A stretch of 45,732 nucleotides of DNA from an uncultured Clostridia bacterium (lineage in GTDB: Bacteria; Bacillota; Clostridia; TANB77; CAG-508), in NCBI GenBank assembly GCA_947629355.1, contig CANRDJ010000007.1, positions 1 to 45,732 of the forward strand, in the 5' to 3' direction. The position numbers and the translations under genes are program-made. The notes under the pieces are model-generated. The model was not told the origin of the DNA, made no database searches, and worked only from the letters and a program-made list of their open reading frames with translations. Shown in pieces: positions 16,479 to 24,735 of the stretch (within the stretch, counting starts at the first letter, position 1; every line of letters begins with the position of its first letter).

Positions 16479-18263
16479 TTAATCTGAATTATTTTTTGTC
16501 TTAATCGGTTTATCTAATTTTAAGCTTTTTGACTTTTCTAATCTAACGAATTTTGTAGTTGCAGAATCAATATGATCTATTAAAACTGCTTGTTTATCAT
16601 AATTATTTATTGCTGAAAAAAACATTGGAGATAATGTAACAATAGTATCATAATCAAATTCAGGTTCAGGATTATCATTAAATAAAGTTTCTTCATCTGA
16701 ATCTAAATTTAATATACTATTACTTTGCTCAAATTCTGTATCAGTAGATTCCTTAGTAGTATCTAAATCTTCAGAAGGTAGTGTTTTATGTTTAGTTTCT
16801 TCATCTGCATCCAAATCTAGGGTACTATCATTTTGTTCAGGCTCCATATAGGCAGACTCTTTAGTGCCATCTAAATCTTCTGAGTTTTGTGATTCAGATT
16901 TAGGATCTTCATAACCAACATTTATTTCGTTTGCCTCAGAATTATCATCTACATTTATTAACTTTTTATCATCAGTTCCTGTAATAGTGTCATATTTATA
17001 ACTAGATTTATCATTATCAGGCAAATTAGGCACTTCAACTTGAATAGATGAATCTATATCAGTATTTTGGTCAGGTAATATTAAAGGCACTTCTGTTCCA
17101 GAATCAATTACATTTTCTATAGATGCAGAATCATCTTTAATTTGGTTTTTAACTCTTGCCCTCTCAGATTTTGAGTATATTACTTGAATATGTTTGTTGA
17201 AGTAATCGTTAGATATTGCTTTATCTGGAGGAAGCAACAAATTGAAATAACTAATTATTGCGTACCTTTTAATATCATTCATATTTTTATATTCGTCAAA
17301 TGATAAAGAACTTTTTGACATATCCAGTTTAGGTTTAGATAATTTATTTAAATAGGTTGGTGAGTATTCTAAGTATGTAGAATTTAATATTAATTCTTTA
17401 TATTTTTCATTAAATTTTATATGACTATTTTTATAGACCCATCTAAACATTTCATTAATATTATTAGGAGACCTTGATATTGCAACTAAGGTAGCATACG
17501 CATTGGCTTGAACAGACAAATTAGAATAAGGTTTATTGTTATATTCTTCTGCTAAATCAATTTCATTCTTATCAATAACATCAGAGTTAATATCATCTCT
17601 TGCAATAGATTGTAAAAATTCATCAGATGTAAAACGTTTAACTTCTGATTGATGTTTAATAAAGTCGTCTATCGTAAATTTATCATTAATAGAGTATTTT
17701 TTCTCCCATAGTTCTACTTCGTCCTTTAATTCATCAATAGTTCTATGCATTTTTGTTATATCTACAAGTCTACTAAATGCTTCTTCTTGTTTAAATGCAT
17801 TTTCTTTTAAGTTTTTTTCTCTAGTATATAATTCAATTCTTTTTTGATACATTTTTAAAAAACCAGATACAGGATAATTTCCTTTCCATTTATTAACCTT
17901 CTTTTTAAGCAAATCTAAATCGTTAGTATCTTTTATAATTCTATACAATTCCCTCATAGCTTTTGCTTGATTTTTTACTTTTTCTTCTTCTTTTAATTTG
18001 AGTTTATTTAATATATATTGAGTTATTTGAGAATAATATTGATTTAGTAAATATTCAATTCTTTTTTTAAAATCAGATTTAGAAGAAGTACTAGGTCTAT
18101 CTAATAATTTTTTATATTTAGTTTTCCATGCTGCAATTCTTGCATCTAATAATTCGACATCTTGATATTCTAAAGCTTCAGCAATAATTTGACAGAGTTC
18201 AAAATATGCTTCATCTTCTAATTTTTTTAAATCCTCATTATTAATATCTTTAGAACCACTCAT
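16479..18263 (-). CDS. Hypothetical protein with helical repeats and an acidic repeat tail
   Basis: The family is not recognised. It has 594 residues with no signal peptide or membrane helix. The first 300 residues appear to hold four related helical units, each with a pattern like AFxxLVDITKxxxxIDELKxxVxxWxxKY; compare LCQIIAEALEYQDVELLDAR, LYRIIKDTNDLDLLKKKVNK and LVDITKMHRTIDELKDEVEL. From about residue 400 the chain is acidic and low-complexity. It includes a duplicated unit of about 40 residues built on SEDLDGTKES and SEDLDTTKES followed by LDLDADEET and LNLDSDEET. The C-terminal 60 residues are structured-looking and basic. The architecture suggests a scaffold or interaction protein. 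It has a GGAGG box and is convergent with purD. Confidence 0.6.
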   Translation of the reverse strand: MSGSKDINNEDLKKLEDEAYFELCQIIAEALEYQDVELLDARIAAWKTKYKKLLDRPSTSSKSDFKKRIEYLLNQYYSQITQYILNKLKLKEEEKVKNQAKAMRELYRIIKDTNDLDLLKKKVNKWKGNYPVSGFLKMYQKRIELYTREKNLKENAFKQEEAFSRLVDITKMHRTIDELKDEVELWEKKYSINDKFTIDDFIKHQSEVKRFTSDEFLQSIARDDINSDVIDKNEIDLAEEYNNKPYSNLSVQANAYATLVAISRSPNNINEMFRWVYKNSHIKFNEKYKELILNSTYLEYSPTYLNKLSKPKLDMSKSSLSFDEYKNMNDIKRYAIISYFNLLLPPDKAISNDYFNKHIQVIYSKSERARVKNQIKDDSASIENVIDSGTEVPLILPDQNTDIDSSIQVEVPNLPDNDKSSYKYDTITGTDDKKLINVDDNSEANEINVGYEDPKSESQNSEDLDGTKESAYMEPEQNDSTLDLDADEETKHKTLPSEDLDTTKESTDTEFEQSNSILNLDSDEETLFNDNPEPEFDYDTIVTLSPMFFSAINNYDKQAVLIDHIDSATTKFVRLEKSKSLKLDKPIKTKNNSD

Positions 18264-18386
18264 AACTTTCCTCCAAAATTATATATTTATTATATCATAT
18301 TAAGTAAAAAAATAAAACTAATATTTCAAAAGACGACAATATGTGATAGAATATAATAAATTAATTTTTGAGAGGTGTGAAATTAC

Positions 18387-19443
18387 ATGGTAAATAGAAC
18401 TAAAACAAGAAAAATATTTGTAGGAGATGTACAAATAGGAGAACAAGATAAAGTAGTAATACAATCAATGACGAATACAAAAACAAAAGATGTAAATTCT
18501 ACGGTAGAACAGATTTTAAAACTAGAAGATGCAGGATGTGAAATTATAAGAGTTGCATGTTTAGACATAGAAGATGCAAAAGCTATTTCTCAAATTAAAA
18601 AACTTATACATATTCCAATAGTTGCGGACATACATTTTGATTATAGAATTGCTATAGAAGCGGCAAAAGCAGGTGTTAATAAAATAAGAATTAATCCAGG
18701 AAATATTGGATCAAACGATAGAGTAAAAGCAGTTGTAGATATATGTAAGGAAAAACATATTCCAATTAGAATAGGAGTAAATAGTGGCTCACTACCAAAA
18801 GATATTTTACAGAAATATAAAAGGCCAACAGCGAAAGGTATGGTAGAAGCAGGATTAAGGCATATAAAAATATTGGAGGATTTAGATTTTTATGATATTG
18901 CATTATCTCTTAAGGCATCATCTTTAGATTTATGCATAGATAGTTACCTAGAGGCTGCAAATACAATAAATTATCCATTACATTTAGGTGTAACGCATGC
19001 AGGAACAGAATTTAGCGGAACAGTAAGTTCGAGTATAGGGCTTGGAGTTTTATTAAGACAGGGAATAGGCGATACAATGAGAGTATCATTATCTGCAGAT
19101 CCAGTAAAAGAAATAAAAGTTGCGAAAGAAATTTTAAAAGATTGTAATTTATATAAATCACCAACACTAATTGCATGTCCTACATGTGGAAGGATTCAAT
19201 ATGATTTAATACCAATAGCAAATGAAATAGAGGATTTTCTTCAAACAATAAAATCAGATATAACAGTAGCTGTAATGGGATGCCGGAGTAAATGGACCAA
19301 ATGAAGCAAGACATGCAGATATAGGAATAGCAGGGGGAATAAAAGAAGGCTTGCTTTTTAAAAAAGGCGAAATCATAAGAAAAGTAAGACAAGAAGACAT
19401 TGTGGGAGTATTAAAGGAAGAAATATTAAAGATGATAAAATAA
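18387..19443 (+). CDS. ispG: 4-hydroxy-3-methylbut-2-enyl diphosphate synthase (IspG/GcpE), one CGG +1 site
   Basis: This iron-sulfur enzyme of the MEP isoprenoid pathway converts MEcPP to HMBPP. The corrected length is 351 residues. Conserved parts include [46 protein letters not shown] and [14 protein letters not shown] (first two cluster cysteines). The frame breaks at codon 300 (CGG 19284-19286), directly after the third cluster cysteine. Skipping one C reads [20 protein letters not shown], which contains the Glu that ligates the cluster in the family. Without the shift the protein ends six residues after that cysteine and loses this Glu. ATG 18387 has a GAGGTG box. ispH follows after tandem repeats. 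Confidence 0.93.
19284..19286 (+). other. CGG +1 recoding site, ispG
   Basis: The context is TGC-CGG-A. Skipping one C gives [11 protein letters not shown], just after a cluster cysteine. Confidence 0.92.
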
Positions 19444-19453
19444 ATTTTGGGAA

Positions 19454-19593
19454 ACATTTCGCTCGGGGCAAAAAGTTTCTTGAGGAAAGTGGAGAAATCG
19501 CTCGGGGCAAAAAGTTTCTTGCCGTGGAGAAATCGCTCCGAGCAAAAAGTTTCTTGCCGTGGAGAAATCGCTCCGAGCAAAAAGTTTCTTGTA
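19454..19593 (+). repeat. Four tandem 35-bp repeats between ispG and ispH
   Basis: Units at 19489, 19524 and 19559 are exactly 35 bases long and start GTGGAGAAATCGCTC. A diverged copy lies at about 19454-19488. Each contains GCTCCGAGC or GCTCGGGGC and CAAAAAGTTTCTTG. The units have no conserved coding frame that continues into ispH. Confidence 0.85.
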
Positions 19594-19607
19594 AAATAGG
19601 AGAGAAT

Positions 19608-20468
19608 ATGGAAATTATTATTGGTAAAACAGCAGGATTTTGCTTTGGTGTAGAAAATGCTGTAAGTAAAACGAATAAGCTTCTAAATGAAAACAATAAT
19701 ATGTTTTGCTTAGGTGAATTAATACATAACAAGCAAGTGACAAAAGAACTAGAAAAAAAAGGGCTTATTATGATAGAAAATATAGAACAGGCAAAAGGAA
19801 ATGTAATAATAAGGGCACATGGTACGGAAAAGAAAAATTATAATAAGGCTATGAATATGGGACTAAAAGTAATAGATTTAACATGTCCTAAAGTCATAAA
19901 AATACATAAAATTGCAGAAGAATATGTAAGTAATGGATATTATATATTCTTAATTGGAAACAGAAGTCATCCAGAAACAATAGGTACAATTAGTTATTGT
20001 GGTAATAATGCTTATATAATTGAACATGAAGAAGATATAAAAAAAGCATTGAAAAATTTATATATATCTAAAATAAAAAAATTACTTATTTTATCACAGA
20101 CTACATTTAGTTTAGATAAATTTAATAAATTTGTAAATTTAATTAGAGAAGATACAAAAGATAAAGATATACAGTTAGAAATAAAAAAAACCATATGCGA
20201 TACAACGAGATTAAGACAGGAAGAAACAAAAGAGATATCATCAAAAGTAGATGTAATGATAATAATTGGAGGGAAACATAGTTCTAATACAAACAAATTA
20301 TATGAAATTGCTAAAAAGAATTGTACAAATAGTATATTAATAGAAGATTATAAGCAACTAGATTTAAAAGAAATAAAAAACTACAAAAAAATTGGCATCA
20401 TGTCAGGTGCATCTACACCAAAAAAAAGCATTGAATCAGTAGTTGAAATATTAAATAAATTATGTTAA
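19608..20468 (+). CDS. ispH: 4-hydroxy-3-methylbut-2-enyl diphosphate reductase (IspH)
   Basis: This is the last step of the MEP pathway, giving IPP and DMAPP. It has 286 residues. Cluster cysteines are in TAGFCFGVENAV (residue 13), DLTCPKV and TICDTTRLRQEE. Also seen are LGELIHNKQV, RAHGTEKKNY, GNRSHPETIG, SSNTNKLYE and MSGASTPKKSI. ATG 19608 with an AGGAGA box is chosen; a GTG-started extension through the 35-bp repeats is rejected. Many Clostridia carry an S1-domain fusion to IspH; this one does not. It has no CGG. Confidence 0.94.
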   Translation: MEIIIGKTAGFCFGVENAVSKTNKLLNENNNMFCLGELIHNKQVTKELEKKGLIMIENIEQAKGNVIIRAHGTEKKNYNKAMNMGLKVIDLTCPKVIKIHKIAEEYVSNGYYIFLIGNRSHPETIGTISYCGNNAYIIEHEEDIKKALKNLYISKIKKLLILSQTTFSLDKFNKFVNLIREDTKDKDIQLEIKKTICDTTRLRQEETKEISSKVDVMIIIGGKHSSNTNKLYEIAKKNCTNSILIEDYKQLDLKEIKNYKKIGIMSGASTPKKSIESVVEILNKLC

Positions 20469-20513
20469 AATAAAAATGATATATTGCGAAAAGAAAGGGA
20501 AAAAGATATAATA

Positions 20514-21248
20514 ATGAATCAGATTCTTATTGATGAAAAATTATATGTAACACCAGAGATGAAAAAGAAGAAAAAAGTTTTTAAAATTGAATTCTTTTTA
20601 TCTGTTTTTTTGTTATGCGCATTATCTTCTTATGCAATATATGCAGAATATGATAGAAACAAGAGTGAGCAAGTTTCACAAGAAATATTAGATGGAATAG
20701 AATTTCAAGATCAAACAGAAACTGTTGAAGAAGAGGTAACAGTAATAATATTAAATGCTATACCAGAAGAAGATAAGGTTGCACAAACACAAACTGTTCA
20801 AACAGAACGAACTATAGATATTCCAAATGAACAAAAATCTGTAGCAAGTGATGGTACAGTATATTATACAATAGGAGTAATAAACATACCATCAATAAAA
20901 GTAAATTATCCAATTTTATCTACATATTCAGATGCTCTGCTAAAAATTTCACCATGCAAGTTTCATGGACCAAATCCAAATGAGGTAGGAAATTTATGTA
21001 TAGCAGGACACAACTATAAAAATTCTAAATTTTTTAGTAAGGTTCCAAACTTAAAAAATGGTGACAAAATAGAAATAAAAGATTTAAGTGGAAGAACAAT
21101 AACATATAGTGTATATGATAAATTTATAGTAGATCCAGATGAATTAGAATGTACAAGTCAATTAACAAATGGAAAAAGAGAAGTAACATTAATTACTTGT
21201 ACAAATGACAATAAAAGAAGATATATAATAAAGGCTAGAGAGATATAG
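20514..21248 (+). CDS. Sortase (class D-like transpeptidase)
   Basis: This membrane-anchored enzyme cleaves sorting signals and links surface proteins to the wall. It has 244 residues from ATG 20514; a TTG at 20484 would add ten. One N-terminal transmembrane helix (VFKIEFFLSVFLLCALSSYA, near residue 15) follows a basic segment. Then comes an acidic, Thr/Gln-rich linker and the sortase beta-barrel from about residue 120 (VINIPSIKVNYPIL). Catalytic residues are His in LCIAGHNY, Cys in VTLITCTND and Arg in RRYIIKA. No pilin or LPxTG substrate gene is adjacent. Confidence 0.85.
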   Translation: MNQILIDEKLYVTPEMKKKKKVFKIEFFLSVFLLCALSSYAIYAEYDRNKSEQVSQEILDGIEFQDQTETVEEEVTVIILNAIPEEDKVAQTQTVQTERTIDIPNEQKSVASDGTVYYTIGVINIPSIKVNYPILSTYSDALLKISPCKFHGPNPNEVGNLCIAGHNYKNSKFFSKVPNLKNGDKIEIKDLSGRTITYSVYDKFIVDPDELECTSQLTNGKREVTLITCTNDNKRRYIIKAREI

Positions 21249-21264
21249 CCTTAGAGATAATAAA

Positions 21265-21293
21265 TTGACATAAAATTTTAAAAGTGATATAAT
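21265..21293 (+). promoter_or_regulatory. Consensus promoter for the 54-residue protein
   Basis: TTGACA (21265-21270) and TATAAT (21288-21293) with a 17-base spacer match the sigma-70 consensus exactly. A small TAGGC/GCCTA hairpin follows. Confidence 0.85.
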
Positions 21294-21343
21294 TAATTTA
21301 ATCTAGGCTTTGCCTAAAAAATATTTTGAAAGAGGGAATAGAA

Positions 21344-21508
21344 ATGTTGTTTAAAGTTCGGAGAAAGAATACATCTAAAGTGTATACTGTATACGACATA
21401 CACTATGCTGTAACCAAACATGATGACTGTTCTCAAATTCTCATTTATGACAATGAAGAGGAGCACTTTAATTGGGAATATATTAAGTTCTTCGAACCAG
21501 TCGAATAA
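21344..21508 (+). CDS. Small hypothetical protein, 54 residues, containing a zero-frame CGG
   Basis: The family is not named. It resembles short clostridial proteins of the pattern KVR-K-YTVYDxxY followed by FLIY and a C-terminal FEPVE. ATG 21344 follows an AGAGGG box; TTG 21326 is less likely. Codon 6 is CGG (21359-21361). Here skipping the C would give a 22-residue dead end, while zero-frame reading gives a sensible protein ending IKFFEPVE. It is thus the only in-frame CGG in the window that does not mark a +1 break. It has its own consensus promoter and terminator, and its composition (GAGGAGCAC, ACC) is slightly less AT-biased than its neighbours, which may mean recent transfer. Confidence 0.6.
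   Translation: MLFKVRRKNTSKVYTVYDIHYAVTKHDDCSQILIYDNEEEHFNWEYIKFFEPVE
21359..21361 (+). other. In-frame CGG without frame change (the exception)
   Basis: The context is GTT-CGG-A, codon 6 of the 54-residue protein. Zero-frame reading is needed for the rest of the protein; a skip would end after 22 residues. Confidence 0.65.
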
Positions 21509-21512
21509 CCTA

Positions 21513-21538
21513 AATGCCACCTGACTTCAGGTGGCATT
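21513..21538 (+). terminator. Terminator after the 54-residue protein
   Basis: ATGCCACCTGA pairs with TCAGGTGGCAT; the tail ATTATCCC is only weakly T-rich. Confidence 0.65.
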
Positions 21539-21623
21539 ATCCCTAAGTACAAGTAAATTAGTGGCAAAAATAAAATAACCTTCATAAAATATAAATAATA
21601 AATATATTTTATGGAGGTTTTTT

Positions 21624-22305
21624 ATGGCTAAAATATTAGTTTTTAATAACGATACAAATAGGATTGAAGTATACTACAGAGGCGAAGATCAAGCAATGCC
21701 ATATAATGCAAATAGAACTTTAACTGTTGGAGAGTTCAGAGGTTCAAGTGGTAGTCCAACATTATGGACAACAAAAAGAGCAATGCAAAGTTTTAATACA
21801 ACTAGATACTTATTTGGAGCTCCGATACCAGTAGGTTTTGCATTTAAAAGACCATGGGAAGGTGGACATGGGACACAAAGTCAGCATTATGCGGGAGTTG
21901 CATTTGATGCAGGGCAGGTGTTAAGCAATAGCCAAAGAAATAGACTAAGAAATATAGCAATAAGTTCTGGAGTATGGTCATATGTAGAACCAGCATCACT
22001 TACACCAACATGGGTTCATTTTGATAAAAGATTTGGAAGACCTGCTTGTGGAACTGCTGGATATCCATTGATAAAGCAAGGAAGTATAAGCACATATGTA
22101 TTAATTGCTCAAGATGACTTAAATACATTAGGATTTAGAACAGGGGGATTAGATCGGAATTTTCGGATCAAAAACAAGAGAAGCAGTAAGAAACTATCAA
22201 AGAAGTAGGGGTTTATCAGCTGATGGGATTGTAGGATGTAATACCTGGAGATCACTTCAAGAAGATGTAGTAGGAACAGGAAGAACAAGTACAACAATTG
22301 ATTAG
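21624..22305 (+). CDS. M15-like peptidase with peptidoglycan-binding domain, one CGG +1 site
   Basis: This is a peptidoglycan-acting zinc peptidase of the M15A type, D,D-carboxypeptidase or endolysin-like, with 226 residues. Zinc-ligand motifs are QSQHYAGVAFDAG near residue 90 (His, Asp) and PTWVHFDKR near residue 130 (His). A C-terminal PG_binding_1 domain follows. The frame breaks within it at codon 178 (CGG 22155-22157). Skipping C22155 gives GFRTGGLDGIFGSKTREAV and then GLSADGIVGCNTW, the canonical domain pattern. A second CGG (22164) would be in frame before the skip but spans a codon boundary after it and causes no further break. There is no signal peptide, so export may need lysis or a holin. 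It has a GGAGG box. Confidence 0.85.
22155..22157 (+). other. CGG +1 recoding site, M15 peptidase
   Basis: The context is GAT-CGG-A. Skipping C22155 gives GGLDGIFGSKT. Confidence 0.88.
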
Positions 22306-22313
22306 TAAAACAG

Positions 22314-22347
22314 ATAAGGATTTTGGGAATTGTTCCCAAAATCCTTA
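22314..22347. terminator. Bidirectional terminator between the M15 peptidase and ibrB
   Basis: ATAAGGATTTTGGGA pairs with TCCCAAAATCCTTAT around a loop of four or five bases. The stem core is the same as at 16433, which suggests a recurring palindromic unit placed at convergent gene ends. Confidence 0.82.
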
Positions 22348-22875
22348 TTTATTTTCTTTAACAACTTTACTTTCAAATTCTTCCCATGATTTACTAAATT
22401 CATGATTAGAAAAGGCTTCTTTTAATCCATTTACTTGCTTTAATTTTATAATTTCATCTAATTCCATACCAAGATGAAGTGATATTGTGCTATCATCCCA
22501 TCCAGCTTTGGTAAGTTCCATTACAATTTTAGACATATCCAATATTTGGTGAGTACCTCTTGCTCTATTATGGCGTATTGTACTTGCAATACGATCATCT
22601 AATTGTTTATTTATTGTAACTATTGGAATTTCTTTTAAATGAAAATATTCTTTTGCACATCTATATCTATGAAATCCATCAACTATTATATAAATATCAT
22701 TTTCTTTATCATAATATGTAACAATTGGTTGAGTATATCCATCTTCTTCAATGGAATGTTTCAAAAGTCTCATTTCTGGAGGAGCAACTTTATTAGGGTT
22801 ATAGTCATTTGCAATAACCTTATCAATATCTACCATTTTTACATTTAATACAGGAAAAGTAATTTCTTTATTCAT
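22345..22875 (-). CDS. ibrB: ParB/Srx-fold protein (IbrB-like)
   Basis: This 176-residue protein has a ParB-like nuclease (Srx-fold) domain: VDIDKVIANDYNPNKVAPPE near residue 14, EDGYTQPIVTYYDKE near 44, then DGFHRYRCAKEY near 66, the usual nucleotide-contacting motif. A helix-turn-helix-like C-terminal part follows. The start is the ATG at the complement of 22873-22875, with an AGGAGTGA box; a longer open frame upstream lacks one. It overlaps the preceding gene by 8 bases. IbrA/IbrB pairs are known from pathogenic E. coli and many phage-related islands; their chemistry is unsettled. Confidence 0.75.
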   Translation of the reverse strand: MNKEITFPVLNVKMVDIDKVIANDYNPNKVAPPEMRLLKHSIEEDGYTQPIVTYYDKENDIYIIVDGFHRYRCAKEYFHLKEIPIVTINKQLDDRIASTIRHNRARGTHQILDMSKIVMELTKAGWDDSTISLHLGMELDEIIKLKQVNGLKEAFSNHEFSKSWEEFESKVVKENK

Positions 22876-23239
22876 TAATATCACTCCTGATTTTAATAAA
22901 ATTTTTATATCCATTATCATTAGCACAGATAAATCCACAAGAATTATAGACATTAGAATAAATATTAGTAACAATGCTATCTTTTATTTTTGTTTCTTTA
23001 CTAACATAAGTTAATAATTCTATTAAAAAATCATCTTTTATAGAATAAATATTTTTAATTACTCCAGATACAACAGAAACAAATGCAACAGGATTATTAT
23101 TATCTAAATATACATACCATTTTTTATTATTATCATCATAAATTCTATCATTTGTTTTATTTTGTACTATTCTAGAACCAAAAAATCTTCCCATAATATT
23201 ATAAAAATCTTTTGACTTGTTATCCATTTTTAGAATCAT
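22868..23239 (-). CDS. Small protein of IbrA/IbrB cassette, possibly GNAT-like
   Basis: This 123-residue protein sits between ibrA and ibrB, overlapping both by a few bases, so translation is probably coupled. Segments NPVAFVSVVSGVIKNIYSI and NVYNSCGFICANDNGYKNFI fit the central strands and the C-terminal region of an N-acetyltransferase fold. The acetyl-CoA loop is not obvious, so activity is uncertain. An internal start at the second Met is possible. Confidence 0.5.
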   Translation of the reverse strand: MILKMDNKSKDFYNIMGRFFGSRIVQNKTNDRIYDDNNKKWYVYLDNNNPVAFVSVVSGVIKNIYSIKDDFLIELLTYVSKETKIKDSIVTNIYSNVYNSCGFICANDNGYKNFIKIRSDINE

Positions 23240-24531
23240 TTATTTATCACTTCTTCTTTTATAAATTTATTTAAATCAGGATCTGTTGTTACAGTATTTG
23301 CTGAAAGCAAATTATCCCATTTATGAGCTAGTTTTCTAAGCTCATTTTCTTCAGTTTTTGTTTGAGCAAATGAAAGCCTTTTAAGATAGAAATCATTTTT
23401 TTCAACTGCTCTTGCAATTCTACGCCATGAAATTGCTTTTTTTTGATTTTCTAATTTCTTAGGTGCCTCCTCTGGTATTTGGTCAAAATCTACTGCATAT
23501 TTTTTCCTATACCAAATCATAAATTTTTTAATTTTTCTATAATAATTCATCATAAGATCTCTATTATAAAGTCCAATACTTTCCAGTAAAAAAACAGTAT
23601 ACTGCTGCCAAGACATGAAATCTGGCTTAGAACTTTTAATATCACCTAATGCAGAAGTTCTGCAGTATATATTTCCGAAGTTAACACCATTAACACGACT
23701 AACTACTTTGGCCCATGTTTCATATTCTAATGCTTTAAATTGATCCAACCCTTTTCGTTGATCATCTCCATAAGGTTGGCAAATTCTTTGGTCTGCCAAA
23801 GTAACACCATTTTTATACATCAAATCATATATTTTATTATATTTTAAATCTAATTTACTCACAGCACCCCATATATCTTCTACTCTAAAATCATATATAG
23901 GATAAAAATTATACACATCAAGTATTTGATTAGAAAATTTCACTCTTGTAGTCCAATTATAATTTTGAAACGTTTCTTTATTTTTTTGAAAAGTAATTGT
24001 ACGAAAACGATTTAAACTCTCATCAGTTCTAATACCTATTCCACATGCTATAGGACCTTCATGTTGTTCCTTATACCAACAAGCAAATTGTAGAATAAAC
24101 TCTTCAAATTCTTCTCCTTTTCTAAACCAACTAAATGGGCAATTACTCATATTTATACTATCTTTTGGCATTTCTCTTATCCAAAGATGTCTACTTTCAT
24201 CTTCCCAACAAATCCATTTAGGTTGTAAAATTGATACAGCATTTCTTAGAGCTAGAGGAAGAGCTATATGATAAAAAGTTCTTATTTGAGATAATTGTTT
24301 TAATTCATTCAGATGGTCAATTGTGCATTTATATTGACCTTCTAAATCTATGTATAAAACATCAAATTTCTTGTTCATTCGTTTTGCAACAATATTTGCA
24401 AGCTGTACCATAACTGAACTATCTTTACCAGCACTAACACTAAAATATATATTTTCAAAATTATTAAAAATAATTTCAAGACGTTCAAAGGCTGCTTCTA
24501 ATACATTTTTTTCTAAATAAATTTTAGGCAT
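23236..24531 (-). CDS. ibrA: PAPS-reductase-like PP-loop protein (IbrA/DUF3440 family)
   Basis: This is a 431-residue ATP-pyrophosphatase-fold protein related to phosphoadenosine-phosphosulfate reductase. The PP-loop FSVSAGKDSSVMVQLAN is at residues 30-46, with Ala replacing the usual second Gly. Then come VLYIDLEGQY, WICWEDESRHLWIREMP and the family cysteines in RICQPYGDDQRKG and NFGNIYCRTSALGD. The long C-terminal region (IPEEAPKKL, SWRRIARAVEKND) is typical of DUF3440. It starts the minus-strand cassette with its own promoter. The natural CGG in VNFGNIY spans a codon boundary and is harmless. A role in sulfur transfer or regulation is inferred only from the fold. Confidence 0.82.
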   Translation of the reverse strand: MPKIYLEKNVLEAAFERLEIIFNNFENIYFSVSAGKDSSVMVQLANIVAKRMNKKFDVLYIDLEGQYKCTIDHLNELKQLSQIRTFYHIALPLALRNAVSILQPKWICWEDESRHLWIREMPKDSINMSNCPFSWFRKGEEFEEFILQFACWYKEQHEGPIACGIGIRTDESLNRFRTITFQKNKETFQNYNWTTRVKFSNQILDVYNFYPIYDFRVEDIWGAVSKLDLKYNKIYDLMYKNGVTLADQRICQPYGDDQRKGLDQFKALEYETWAKVVSRVNGVNFGNIYCRTSALGDIKSSKPDFMSWQQYTVFLLESIGLYNRDLMMNYYRKIKKFMIWYRKKYAVDFDQIPEEAPKKLENQKKAISWRRIARAVEKNDFYLKRLSFAQTKTEENELRKLAHKWDNLLSANTVTTDPDLNKFIKEEVINK

Positions 24532-24560
24532 AAGTAGAATTCAACTTCCCTTCAAATTTT

Positions 24561-24589
24561 ATTATAAGTTAATCTACAAATTACGTCAA
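24561..24589 (-). promoter_or_regulatory. Promoter of the ibrA cassette
   Basis: On the minus strand TTGACG (complement of 24584-24589) and TATAAT (complement of 24561-24566) are spaced by 17 bases. Confidence 0.7.
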
Positions 24590-24683
24590 GAAGTTACACT
24601 AATTTATAAATCAATGTTTACCATAGAAGTAATATAATATACATAAAAAGTTATTTTATTACGTTCGAATTTTTTTACAAAAC

Positions 24684-24712
24684 TTGATAAACTATTATAA
24701 ATGTGATAAAAT
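24684..24712 (+). promoter_or_regulatory. Likely promoter of rplI
   Basis: TTGATA (24684-24689) and TAAAAT (24707-24712) have a 17-base spacer; the rplI start is 24 bases downstream. Confidence 0.5.
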
Positions 24713-24735
24713 TTTCAAAAGAAAAGAGGGATCAA

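Noticed and set aside
19454..19593. CRISPR array
   Set aside because: The units are contiguous, with no unique spacers between them, and no cas genes are present. The same applies to the repeats at 25195 and in the cysteine gene.
19524..19607. N-terminal extension of IspH through the 35-bp repeats
   Set aside because: IspH starts canonically at ATG 19608 with a proper AGGAGA box; the extension is only repeat DNA.
22163..22166. Second recoding site in the M15 peptidase
   Set aside because: After the skip at 22155 this CGG spans a codon boundary (TTC-GGA); removing its C as well would break the peptidoglycan-binding domain.
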